DNA from: PGYR01 sp034670025
Lineage (GTDB): Bacteria; Bacteroidota; Ignavibacteria; Kapaibacteriales; UBA2268
Direction: 5' to 3'
Assembly (NCBI GenBank): GCA_034670025.1
Contig: JAXMOE010000001.1
Location: 434,001-498,000 of the forward strand
DNA: 64,000 nt
Positions 35,345 through 43,224 of the stretch are shown here, piece after piece. The position numbers and the translations under genes are program-made. Numbering within the stretch: position 1 is the stretch's first letter; every line of letters begins with the position of its first letter. A model generated the notes under the pieces. It made no database searches, was not told the origin of the DNA, and worked only from the letters and a program-made list of their open reading frames with translations.

Positions 35345-36062
35345 GTCCAATTCGTAAATCCAGAAAAACTCCTCCAAAATTAGTAATTGGTGTTTCGCCA
35401 GTTTTGCTCTCATCTAAACTTTCTAGACCCCTACCTCCAAATGGAATAGTAAGGTATCTGAGTTGGAAAACTGAAAGTGATTTTGTCTTATTTCCAAAGT
35501 CTGCACCTATTGCCAAAGATAATGCTGGTCTTAAATAATATCCACCATCTCCAAACGCTTCAAAAAATCCTTGATCATAAGGCGTTGCAATAATAAGACC
35601 ACCACCTCCACCCAATGAGATAAAAGGTTTGAATGAATTTATTATTTGATCTATAAAGGGATAATAGTTTAGATTAACTGTAAGTGGTAAACTAAACAAT
35701 CTATTTTTTTTATCTCGAACAAGAAACTCACCTGTTTGGCGATTAAAAATTTCTAATTCGTCTGATTTTCTAATACCTGTTACAAAAAACTCTGAAGTTA
35801 AACTCAAATTTTCAGTTAACTCATGCTGAAAGAATAAACCACCACCGAAACCATAGCTTGAGAAAATCAAATCAAATCCAAAAAAACTATTTTTCTTGGA
35901 ATTAATTTCTTCTAAAGTTAGTAATGGGGTAGGGGAGTTAAAAATTATTACACTATCTGGTTTGAATGACTTATCATCTCCACCTGTAATTTGCGAAGTT
36001 AATAATTTGATATTTATTAGAAATAATAAAAAAAATATGCCAAATATAGACTTTTTGCTCAT
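35334..36062 (-). CDS. Outer-membrane beta-barrel protein, uncharacterised
   Basis: 242 residues with a signal peptide (IFGIFFLLFLINIKLLTSQ). Alternating aromatic/hydrophobic strands (FGFDLIFSSYGFGGGLFFQHEL, LPLTVNLNYYPF, LRPALSLAIGADF, FLDLRIGLNL at the C-terminus) indicate an eight-to-ten-stranded barrel of the OMP_b-brl type. Specific function not recognised. Divergent from the Nif3-family gene. Confidence 0.7.
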   Translation of the reverse strand: MSKKSIFGIFFLLFLINIKLLTSQITGGDDKSFKPDSVIIFNSPTPLLTLEEINSKKNSFFGFDLIFSSYGFGGGLFFQHELTENLSLTSEFFVTGIRKSDELEIFNRQTGEFLVRDKKNRLFSLPLTVNLNYYPFIDQIINSFKPFISLGGGGGLIIATPYDQGFFEAFGDGGYYLRPALSLAIGADFGNKTKSLSVFQLRYLTIPFGGRGLESLDESKTGETPITNFGGVFLDLRIGLNL

Positions 36063-36173
36063 CTTTTACATCAATAGTTTAGAAACAATAGAATTTTCAT
36101 TAATTTAGTAACTTACTTTATTAACGATTCTTTAAAATATTTACTTTAGAAGAATAGAAGATAATTACTTTTT

Positions 36174-37004
36174 ATGAAATTAGCAAAGCTGATAGACAAA
36201 TTAGAAAAAGAATTTCCATCAGATTCGGCCTGGAGTGGAGATAGTATTGGCTTACAAGTCAATAGCGGGCAATCAGATATAGACAGAATATATATCACTA
36301 TGGAGTTAGATAATAATTCGATAGAAGAAGCTATAGCTAAAGAAGCTCAGTTGATAGTTACATTTCATCCACTAATTTTCAACCCTTTGGATAAGATAGA
36401 AAACGGTGAAAGAGTAAGTGATATACTTAGAAAGTTAATAAAGAATGATATTAGTTTGTATTGTATTCATACTAATTTGGATTCTCATCCCGAGGGAACA
36501 AACAAGTATCTATGCGACAAACTAGATTTAATAAAATGTGAATATTTAGATCCTTTGGAAGGTGTAGATAATAGAGGAATGGGATTAGTCGTGAAGCCAG
36601 CTGAACCACTTACAACAGAGCAGTTAGCAGATATAATTTCGACAACATGTAGCTCTCCTCTTAGAGTTTCTAACATACCAAATAAGAAAATAGAACGTAT
36701 TGCAATATTAGCTGGTAGTGGAGCCAATTACATACAAACTGCAATTGAGAAAAAGTGTGATGCAATAATTACTGCAGACGTGAAATATCATGACTTCCAC
36801 GCTGCAAATGGTAAGATTGTAATATTCGATCCAGGTCATTATGAAATGGAACAATTTGTAATTGAATCACTATATGATAATCTGAAAAGAACATTGAATG
36901 AAGTAGAAATTGAATTTTTCAAATGTACTACATTAACTAACCCTGTTAGGTACTATCCTGAAGGGAATTATACAGAAGAACAACAACAGAATTTAAAAAA
37001 TTAA
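36174..37004 (+). CDS. Nif3-like dinuclear metal centre protein
   Basis: 276 residues, typical length. Conserved elements: AWSGDSIGLQV, the metal-binding region around HPLIF, HTNLDSHPEG (Asp103), ITADVKYHDFHAA and GHYEMEQ (His222, Glu226). In the family two adjacent histidines (HHPLIF) bind the metals; here the first is Phe64 (TFHPLIF), leaving only His65. The family forms toroidal hexamers; its activity is unsettled (annotated as GTP cyclohydrolase I type 2 in some databases). The next gene, a zinc-ribbon protein, is 13 bases on, a pairing found in many bacteria. Confidence 0.9.
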   Translation: MKLAKLIDKLEKEFPSDSAWSGDSIGLQVNSGQSDIDRIYITMELDNNSIEEAIAKEAQLIVTFHPLIFNPLDKIENGERVSDILRKLIKNDISLYCIHTNLDSHPEGTNKYLCDKLDLIKCEYLDPLEGVDNRGMGLVVKPAEPLTTEQLADIISTTCSSPLRVSNIPNKKIERIAILAGSGANYIQTAIEKKCDAIITADVKYHDFHAANGKIVIFDPGHYEMEQFVIESLYDNLKRTLNEVEIEFFKCTTLTNPVRYYPEGNYTEEQQQNLKN

Positions 37005-37017
37005 ATAGGTTAATATT

Positions 37018-37758
37018 ATGGAAGAATCTAAATCACAAATGTTAGCACTCTTAGCTATAATCGATAGAAATTTAGATGAATTAGACGAAGAGTTTGGTGA
37101 TTTACCCAAAAAAGTAGAAGAGCTGACAGATGTAGTTAATAAAAATGACTCTACTGTCAAAGAAACTGAAGGAATACTCAAAGATGTAAAAGAGTTTTGC
37201 AAAGTATCAAAAAACACTTTGGATGACCTGAAAGTTAAAGAAGAAAAATTATCTGAACAACAATTTCAAGTGCGTAATAACAAAGAGTTTGATGCTATTA
37301 CAAGTGAAATAAAGCATGTGAAAGAAGAAGCTAAAATGTTGACTGAAAAACTGAGACAAGAAACCATAAAAGAGCAGAATTTAGATAGAATCCTTCAAGA
37401 ACAAAAAGATGAGTTCACTAAATCTAAAATACTTTTAGAAGAAGCAAAGAAAGAGATGGATGAAGTACAAGGCGAACAAGATGACGAGAAAACAGAATAC
37501 CTGGAAAGACGCGAGAAAATAGTTGACAAATTAGATAATGAATCTATTGTAAAATACAATAGAGTTAGAGAATATCACGCAGATGCAGCTGTTAGAGTTA
37601 GAAGAAATTCTTGTTCAGGATGCTTCAGCTCAATTCCTCCACAGATAATAGTTGAGATGAGAGGAGATGAGGATATAGTTTATACTTGCGAAAATTGTGC
37701 AAGAATATTAATTCCAGAAGAAGTAGAAGCTACTGAAACTGACGTAGAAGCAATATAA
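37018..37758 (+). CDS. Coiled-coil zinc-ribbon protein (DUF164/CdsZ type)
   Basis: 246 residues. Long coiled coil (about 10-185, rich in Glu/Lys) followed by a C4 zinc ribbon with Cys199-x2-Cys202 and Cys224-x2-Cys227 (CSGCFSSIPPQ ... CENCARIL). This matches the zf-RING_7/DUF164 family, whose members include putative nucleic-acid-binding proteins encoded beside nif3 homologues. Role not established. Transcription may continue into the RNase P RNA that begins 10 bases later. Confidence 0.88.
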   Translation: MEESKSQMLALLAIIDRNLDELDEEFGDLPKKVEELTDVVNKNDSTVKETEGILKDVKEFCKVSKNTLDDLKVKEEKLSEQQFQVRNNKEFDAITSEIKHVKEEAKMLTEKLRQETIKEQNLDRILQEQKDEFTKSKILLEEAKKEMDEVQGEQDDEKTEYLERREKIVDKLDNESIVKYNRVREYHADAAVRVRRNSCSGCFSSIPPQIIVEMRGDEDIVYTCENCARILIPEEVEATETDVEAI

Positions 37759-37767
37759 TTTTTTTAT

Positions 37768-38154
37768 AAAGTAATGGTAATCGCATTCGAGTAATTGAAT
37801 GAGGAAAGTCCGAACTCCATAGAACAATACACTTCCTAACAGGAAGATTTATCAGCAATGATAAAATGGAAAGTGCAACAGAAAATATACCGCCTAATGT
37901 TTTTATAACTTAGGTAAGGTTGAAATGGTGAGGTAAGAGCTTACCGCGGTTTCAAGTGATTGAGCTGGCATTGTAAACCCTGTATGGAGCAAGGTTGAAT
38001 AAAGATACGATTTAGGGTTGTTCGTCCTAACTTTTTTTAAAAAATAGTGCGTATCAGGGTAAACCGCATGAGGTATTTGGTGACAAATATCCTAGATAAA
38101 TGATTACCTCCTTGTTAATTAAACAAGAAGACAGGATTCGGCTTATATTACTTT
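37768..38154 (+). ncRNA. rnpB: RNase P RNA, bacterial class A
   Basis: Conserved blocks in order: GAGGAAAGTCCGAACTCC (37801-), ACAGAAAATATACCGCC, AGGTAAGAGCTTACCGCGGT, GTAAACC/AGGGTAAACCGCATGAGG, and GACAGGATTCGGCTTA near the 3' end. The terminal helices can be drawn: P1 AAAGTAAT (37768-37775) with ATTACTTT (38147-38154), and P2 GGTAATC (37776-37782) with GATTACC (38102-38108). It is the catalytic RNA that removes tRNA 5' leaders. A T-rich tract follows directly. It fills the 426-base gap between the zinc-ribbon and Hpt genes. Confidence 0.95.
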
Positions 38155-38184
38155 ATTTTTTTTTGATAAACATTTTAAATTAAT

Positions 38185-38487
38185 ATGAAATTACCTTCTG
38201 ACCCATTTGTATTAGAGCTTTTGCCAGAATTTATTGAAGATTGGTTAGAGAAATTATCTGACGAATTTGATCCTGCTATGAATGAAAAAGATAGTGAAAC
38301 ATTGTATCGGATTGCTCATACCATCAAAGGATCTTCGTTTCAGTTTGGATTTGACGAGTTAGGAAATTTGGGTATTACTATGATGGAACAAGTAAATAAC
38401 TCAGACTGGGAAGACTTAGAACAAAACAAAGAGTTCTTTCGTATAAAACTTATAGAAATTCAAGAATATTTAAAAAATAACAATTAA
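38185..38487 (+). CDS. Hpt phosphotransfer domain protein
   Basis: 100 residues forming one four-helix Hpt domain. Phospho-acceptor His45 lies in the signature IAHTIKGSSFQFG. Such proteins shuttle phosphate between receiver domains of hybrid kinases and response regulators. It is a stand-alone gene; the hybrid kinase at 18664 (ending in a receiver domain) and the receiver-kinase at 34250 are possible partners but only by inference. Confidence 0.9.
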   Translation: MKLPSDPFVLELLPEFIEDWLEKLSDEFDPAMNEKDSETLYRIAHTIKGSSFQFGFDELGNLGITMMEQVNNSDWEDLEQNKEFFRIKLIEIQEYLKNNN

Positions 38488-38492
38488 TTGTC

Positions 38493-38975
38493 ATGAAAAA
38501 AATTATACTACTTGCTTTATTTTTACTGTCTGCTCAACTGATGTTTTCTCAAACTAGAGTTGCAGTGTTACCCTTCCAAAATATGGATGGATTAATAGAT
38601 TACAATATTTTATGCTATGATTTGCAAGAAGCTCTGACGGAAGCTCTCATTGAAGCTGATGATACAGGTGAAGAGTATTATATCGTTCCTGCTGATTCAG
38701 TTGAGATAGTTTTAGCTGAATTGAATTTAGATCCATCAAACCCGCAGTATAAATCAGATTTGTGGAAAGCTGTTGATTTATTAAATATCAAGAAAGTAGT
38801 TGTGGGTAATTTCAATAAGCAAAGTGATAAATTCTTAATTAACACATACATCTACGATGTTAAAATGAGAATGGCTTATCCAAATTATCAAGCTAAAGAT
38901 ATTTTCAAAACCCGTGAGAATATATTAGAATCAATCGATGAAATAACACCTGCTATTCAGCCAGGTCTAAAATAA
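38493..38975 (+). CDS. Exported protein with a TolB/FlgO-like N-terminal fold
   Basis: 160 residues with a signal peptide (MKKIILLALFLLSAQLMFSQ). The mature part starts TRVAVLPFQNMDG and continues with a helix, a Vx-AELxLDPSxP segment and VVVGNFNK...INTYIYDV, the layout of CsgG/FlgO/TolB-like periplasmic alpha/beta domains that begin 'VAVLPF'. Precise function unknown. It follows the Hpt gene by 5 bases and its end overlaps ruvB tail to tail by 9 bases. Confidence 0.7.
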   Translation: MKKIILLALFLLSAQLMFSQTRVAVLPFQNMDGLIDYNILCYDLQEALTEALIEADDTGEEYYIVPADSVEIVLAELNLDPSNPQYKSDLWKAVDLLNIKKVVVGNFNKQSDKFLINTYIYDVKMRMAYPNYQAKDIFKTRENILESIDEITPAIQPGLK

Positions 38976-39995
38976 AGGTTCACTATTGCTATCATTGTCT
39001 GTTGTGCTGTAGTTGAAATACTTATAAGTTGCTAATGTTACTTTCCTTCCTTTAGGAGTGATCTGAAGGAATCCTTTTTGGATAAGGAATGGTTCATATA
39101 CTTCTTCTATTGTTCCTGACTCTTCGCCAACTGCTGCAGAAAGAGTATTGAGACCTACTGGCCCACCCTTATATTTTTCAATTATTGTCTTCAATATTCT
39201 TTTGTCCATATCATCTAATCCAGACTTATCTACTTCTAAAGCGTCCAAAGTCATATCAGCAATATGTTTGTTGATTTTGCCATCACCTTTAATATCTGCA
39301 AAATCTCTACTTCTTCTGAGCAATCTATTTGCAATTCGTGGTGTACCACGAGAACGAGAGGCAATTTCGTAAGAGCCCTTACCGTCAATTTCTACTGACA
39401 GCAGTTCTGCAGAACGAGTTACTACTTTCATTAAATCATCAGTGGCGTAGTAATCTAATCTAAAAAGTAGCCCAAACCTTGATCTAAGTGGAGCTGTTAA
39501 TAACCCAGCTCTTGTAGTTGCTCCAATTAGCGTAAAGTTTGGAATTGTGATTTGTATAGACCTTGCCGAAGGGCCACTATCTATCATTATGTCTAATGTA
39601 TAATCTTCCATAGCAGAGTAAAGATATTCTTCTACTACAGTCGAAAGTCTGTGAATTTCATCTATAAATAGAACATCACCTTCTTCCAGATTTGTCAAGA
39701 TTCCAGCCAAGTCACCTGGTTTTTCCAATACAGGACCTGATGTTGTTTTTATATCACTGCCCAACTCGTTTGCAATAATATAACTTAGTGTAGTTTTACC
39801 TAATCCAGGAGGTCCCATTAGAAGAACGTGGTCTAATGGTTCCTGACGCTTCTTTGCTGCTTCTATGAATATAATCAGATTGTCAACTAAGTTTTTTTGC
39901 CCGGTAAATTCGTCAAATGATTTTGGTCTAAGTGCGCTATCAGTCGATTCATTGTTATATGAATTTGGGTCTAATATGTTATTGTTATCTTCCAT
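38967..39995 (-). CDS. ruvB: Holliday junction DNA helicase RuvB
   Basis: 342 residues, full length. AAA+ core with Walker A GPPGLGKT (61-68), Walker B LFIDEIHRL (109-117), sensor 1 region IGATTRAGLL, arginine-finger segment RSRFGLLFRL, then winged-helix domain (about 265-335: KYKGGPVGLNTLSAAVGEE, GFLQITPKGR). It drives branch migration with RuvA and RuvC, whose genes are not in the window. The start lies 11 bases inside the end of the upstream transporter gene, so translation is probably coupled. Confidence 0.97.
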   Translation of the reverse strand: MEDNNNILDPNSYNNESTDSALRPKSFDEFTGQKNLVDNLIIFIEAAKKRQEPLDHVLLMGPPGLGKTTLSYIIANELGSDIKTTSGPVLEKPGDLAGILTNLEEGDVLFIDEIHRLSTVVEEYLYSAMEDYTLDIMIDSGPSARSIQITIPNFTLIGATTRAGLLTAPLRSRFGLLFRLDYYATDDLMKVVTRSAELLSVEIDGKGSYEIASRSRGTPRIANRLLRRSRDFADIKGDGKINKHIADMTLDALEVDKSGLDDMDKRILKTIIEKYKGGPVGLNTLSAAVGEESGTIEEVYEPFLIQKGFLQITPKGRKVTLATYKYFNYSTTDNDSNSEPLF

Positions 39996-40983
39996 TGGTA
40001 GCTTTAAATTTATGAATAGGGCAATTTCGGCTATTGTTAACTAAGCATTTACCATTACAAGCTTTTGCATATACTCTTGGTACTGCATTGGGTGTAATGC
40101 TTATAATTTCTTCTGATATTTTCTTTTCCAAATTGTCTTTGTATTCCATTGACTCATCAAATGGAAGAATAATATCCAGTTCGACAAATATATCTTTCCC
40201 AGATTGCCTAGTATGAATATTTTTGTATTCACATATATTTGTATGGTTTTTAGTTACGACACTTAGGAATTTCATTTGTAACTCGTCTGATATAGTTCTA
40301 TCAAGCAATTGATTTAATGCCTGTCTTGAACCTTGGATGGGTACAATGAGAGCAAATAAAGTTAGTACAATTGCTAACACAGAATCAACCATTAGCCCAA
40401 TATATCTGAGTCCAGTCAGTTGTAATACTAAACCTAAAATCAAACTAATAAACACAAAAAGCTCAATATAGCTATCAGTTTTCCATAAACTTGCATCGTA
40501 TTCTAATATTGGCATTCCAAATTTGCTCGATGCTCGTTTCTGAATTCTATATATAAACCTCATTATCAAAAATGACAATGCTGAAAAAGTCATCAGAATA
40601 AAGTAATTACTATCTTCAATTCCAGTTTTATTAAAATTTACAAATGCTTCAATACTAGTATAGCCAAGTACAAGTAAGAGTAAGATTGAAGAGCCCAAAA
40701 TTGAAATACTCTCATATTTGCCGTAACCGTAATTATAAATATAGTCAGGATTACGCACACTCATATTGACTGCGCTAAGAAACAAATAAGAATTTAGAAT
40801 ATCGAGGGCAGAGATAATACCATTAGTTTTAACGGTTAGGGAGTCTTCTAACACTCCAAGAACGATACCAAATGCAGCAATTAGAACAGTCAGTATCAAG
40901 GAAATACGGGTTGTAAATACGGGGGAGTCAGTTCTAAACCAACTTTTGAATTTTGTATAAAAATTAAATTTTTGTCTTTCCAT
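39985..40983 (-). CDS. Cation diffusion facilitator (CDF) family transporter
   Basis: 332 residues with six predicted membrane helices (about 25-220) and a cytoplasmic ferredoxin-like domain (about 225-310), the CDF plan. The usual acidic/histidine transport site is altered: helix 2 has SALDILNS and helix 5 has YDASLWKTDS, where most members have His-x3-Asp. The tail carries Cys309-x3-Cys313-x7-Cys321-x2-His324, a possible extra metal site. It likely exports divalent metal, ion uncertain. TATATTTG at 40988-40995 (minus) ends only 4 bases before the ATG, which would give a nearly leaderless mRNA if it is the -7 box. Confidence 0.8.
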   Translation of the reverse strand: MERQKFNFYTKFKSWFRTDSPVFTTRISLILTVLIAAFGIVLGVLEDSLTVKTNGIISALDILNSYLFLSAVNMSVRNPDYIYNYGYGKYESISILGSSILLLLVLGYTSIEAFVNFNKTGIEDSNYFILMTFSALSFLIMRFIYRIQKRASSKFGMPILEYDASLWKTDSYIELFVFISLILGLVLQLTGLRYIGLMVDSVLAIVLTLFALIVPIQGSRQALNQLLDRTISDELQMKFLSVVTKNHTNICEYKNIHTRQSGKDIFVELDIILPFDESMEYKDNLEKKISEEIISITPNAVPRVYAKACNGKCLVNNSRNCPIHKFKATNGR

Positions 40984-40996
40984 AAGACAAATATAG

Positions 40997-41458
40997 CTAA
41001 TTAAGTATTACTTCTGATTCAGAAATAATTATTTCACGTGAGTTTTCTGAGTCTTCATCAGGAGTGATTTTAACAACGTAAGTAGGTTTATTAAGGTGCG
41101 ACTCTGCTTTTTCTGCCCACTCAATTAATTTAATAGAATTGTTCTCAAAAAGACAATCTTCAAATCCAATTTCATCTAACTCTTTCTCTTTTTCAATTCT
41201 ATATAAATCTATGTGAAAAATCGCAATCTCATTTCCTTTCTTCTCACCAACATATTTATTCATAATTGTGAAAGTAGGGGAGGTGACAATGTCAACCACT
41301 TTGAAGTACTCACAAATACCTTTGATAAACTCAGTTTTACCCGACCCCAAATCACCATAAAAGTATAGAATGTCGCCAGCATTTACTTTACTTGCAAATT
41401 CCTTTCCTAGCTTTAAAGTCTCTTCTTCGCTATTTGTTATATGTTTAGTATTTAGCAT
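40997..41458 (-). CDS. tsaE: tRNA threonylcarbamoyladenosine biosynthesis ATPase TsaE
   Basis: 153 residues, typical. P-loop GDLGSGKT (35-42), SPTFTIMNKY, HIDLYR and the EWAEKAE motif near the end of the core are TsaE signatures. With TsaB, TsaD and TsaC it makes t6A37 in ANN-decoding tRNAs; a tsaB start is seen at 63953. TAATTTTG at 41464-41471 (minus) ends 5 bases before the ATG. It lies between porX and the transporter gene on the same strand. Confidence 0.95.
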   Translation of the reverse strand: MLNTKHITNSEEETLKLGKEFASKVNAGDILYFYGDLGSGKTEFIKGICEYFKVVDIVTSPTFTIMNKYVGEKKGNEIAIFHIDLYRIEKEKELDEIGFEDCLFENNSIKLIEWAEKAESHLNKPTYVVKITPDEDSENSREIIISESEVILN

Positions 41459-41497
41459 AACAACAAAATTAGCAAAATATTTATCAAATAAAAATTA

Positions 41498-43069
41498 TTA
41501 CCTACTCTTTAGCTTAATTACGGGTATTATCATCTCTTCCATTGAAATACCACCGTGTTGAAAGCTATCTCTATATTTGTTCAAATAATGATGATAGTCA
41601 GTTGGGTAAACAAAGTAATTATCTTCTTTTGCAATTATATTATTCACTGTTATTCCTTCTTTTGGAATTCTTATATCTTCGGGATTACTGATTTGCATGG
41701 CTGTCTTTGGGTCAGCTTTCACATTCTTGCCGAATTTATATCGCAAAGAAGTGGAAGTGTCTCTATCTCCTAATACTTTTACTCCATGGAGACAACGAAT
41801 TGAGCCGTGGTCTGTGGTTATTACAATTTTTGCATTTTTCACATTAGATAATTGTTTTAACATTCCTAAAAAGCTGGAGTGTTTGAACCATGAACTAGTG
41901 AGTGATCTGTAAGCGGCTTCATCAGGCGCTATTTCTTTCAGAATAGCATAATCAGATCTCGAATGTGCAATCATATCTACGGCATTAAGTACAATTGCAG
42001 TTAAATCATTGTTCGCAAATTTTAATATATCTTTTTCTATTCTCTTTCCATAATCAGTGTCAAATATTTTGATATATACAGGATCATTTCTGAGTTGAAT
42101 TCTTCTTCGCTTCAACCATGTTTGCATCAATTCTTTTTCAAATTTATTTTGTGAATGTTCCTCACTGTTAACTTCCACTTGCCAATATTGTGGATAATAC
42201 TTTTTAATATCCGATGGGAATAAACCTGCGAAAAGTGAGTTCCTGCAATAAGGGGTCGCAGTTGGTAATATTGAACAGTAAAAGTTTGTTTCAAAAGTAT
42301 AATATTGTCTCAGTACTTCTTCGAACAATAACCATTGATCATAGCGCATACAGTCAACAACAAAAAAGAATGTAGGGCCATCTTTTTCTACTTCTTCCCA
42401 AAGGTAAGCATCGAGTATATCAGGTGAAAATAGTGGTAAATCTTCTTTTTCTTCACTGTTTACCCAATCAACATAGTTTTCTTCGACAAATTTGGAAAAT
42501 GCAGAGTTAGAATCACTCCATTGGTTGTCAAGAGTTTCTTTTAGTCCCGAGTCAGGGTGTTTATCTAATTCGAATGACCATTGGACAAGTTTTTTATAAA
42601 CTTCGACCCAATCATCCCAGTTCATTGGACCCATAAGTGCTCTTGATACTTCTGCAAAGCCACGCATATAGTCTTGAGTAAATTTCTCAGTTTCTATTCG
42701 TTCAGTTTCTAAGAATTTTTTACAAGCAAGTAATATTTGTGCTGGATTAACTGGCTTTGTCAGATAGTCATCAATCTTTAAACCAATAGCTTCTTCCATA
42801 ACACTTTCTGCTTCATTTTTTGTAACCATTACTACAGCAGAAGCAGCATCTATTTTCTTTAATTCTGGCAAAGTATCTAAACCAGACATTCCGACCATAT
42901 TTTCATCTAAAAAAATAAGATCATAGTGCTTGTTTTTAACTAACTCTATGGCATCTTCACCATTAGTAGCTTTATCAATCTCATATCCTCTTTTTTCAAG
43001 TAAGATAATGTGTGGTCTTAAAACTTCAATCTCATCGTCAATCCAGAGAATACTGCCTTTGCTTTGCAT
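41498..43069 (-). CDS. porX: T9SS response regulator PorX (receiver-PglZ protein)
   Basis: 523 residues. An N-terminal receiver domain (1-120) with Asp55 in LIFLDENMVG is fused, through a helical part, to a PglZ/alkaline-phosphatase-like domain (about 210-520) with FFFVVDCMRYDQW (Asp239), LPTATPYCRN (Thr270/Thr272), VITTDHGS and FQHGGISMEE. This architecture and length match PorX, which controls T9SS genes together with PorY and SigP and has zinc-dependent nucleotide phosphodiesterase activity in Porphyromonas. PorY is not in the window. Its presence agrees with the three T9SS cargo genes at 2.5-18 kb. Confidence 0.93.
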   Translation of the reverse strand: MQSKGSILWIDDEIEVLRPHIILLEKRGYEIDKATNGEDAIELVKNKHYDLIFLDENMVGMSGLDTLPELKKIDAASAVVMVTKNEAESVMEEAIGLKIDDYLTKPVNPAQILLACKKFLETERIETEKFTQDYMRGFAEVSRALMGPMNWDDWVEVYKKLVQWSFELDKHPDSGLKETLDNQWSDSNSAFSKFVEENYVDWVNSEEKEDLPLFSPDILDAYLWEEVEKDGPTFFFVVDCMRYDQWLLFEEVLRQYYTFETNFYCSILPTATPYCRNSLFAGLFPSDIKKYYPQYWQVEVNSEEHSQNKFEKELMQTWLKRRRIQLRNDPVYIKIFDTDYGKRIEKDILKFANNDLTAIVLNAVDMIAHSRSDYAILKEIAPDEAAYRSLTSSWFKHSSFLGMLKQLSNVKNAKIVITTDHGSIRCLHGVKVLGDRDTSTSLRYKFGKNVKADPKTAMQISNPEDIRIPKEGITVNNIIAKEDNYFVYPTDYHHYLNKYRDSFQHGGISMEEMIIPVIKLKSR

Positions 43070-43224
43070 CTAATACCTAATCATTTTCATTTATTCAATT
43101 TGTTATTTGAAGATACGTAAATAATTCTAATTTGCTTCAAAAATTGAATTTTAATCATATATTCAACTTCAATTTAATGTATACTATTTCGTCTATAAAT
43201 CAATAATAAACCAAGTTAAGACTA

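Noticed and set aside
37759..38184. Short reading frames in the 426-base gap after the zinc-ribbon gene
   Set aside because: The stretch is RNase P RNA with conserved blocks and pairable P1/P2 helices.
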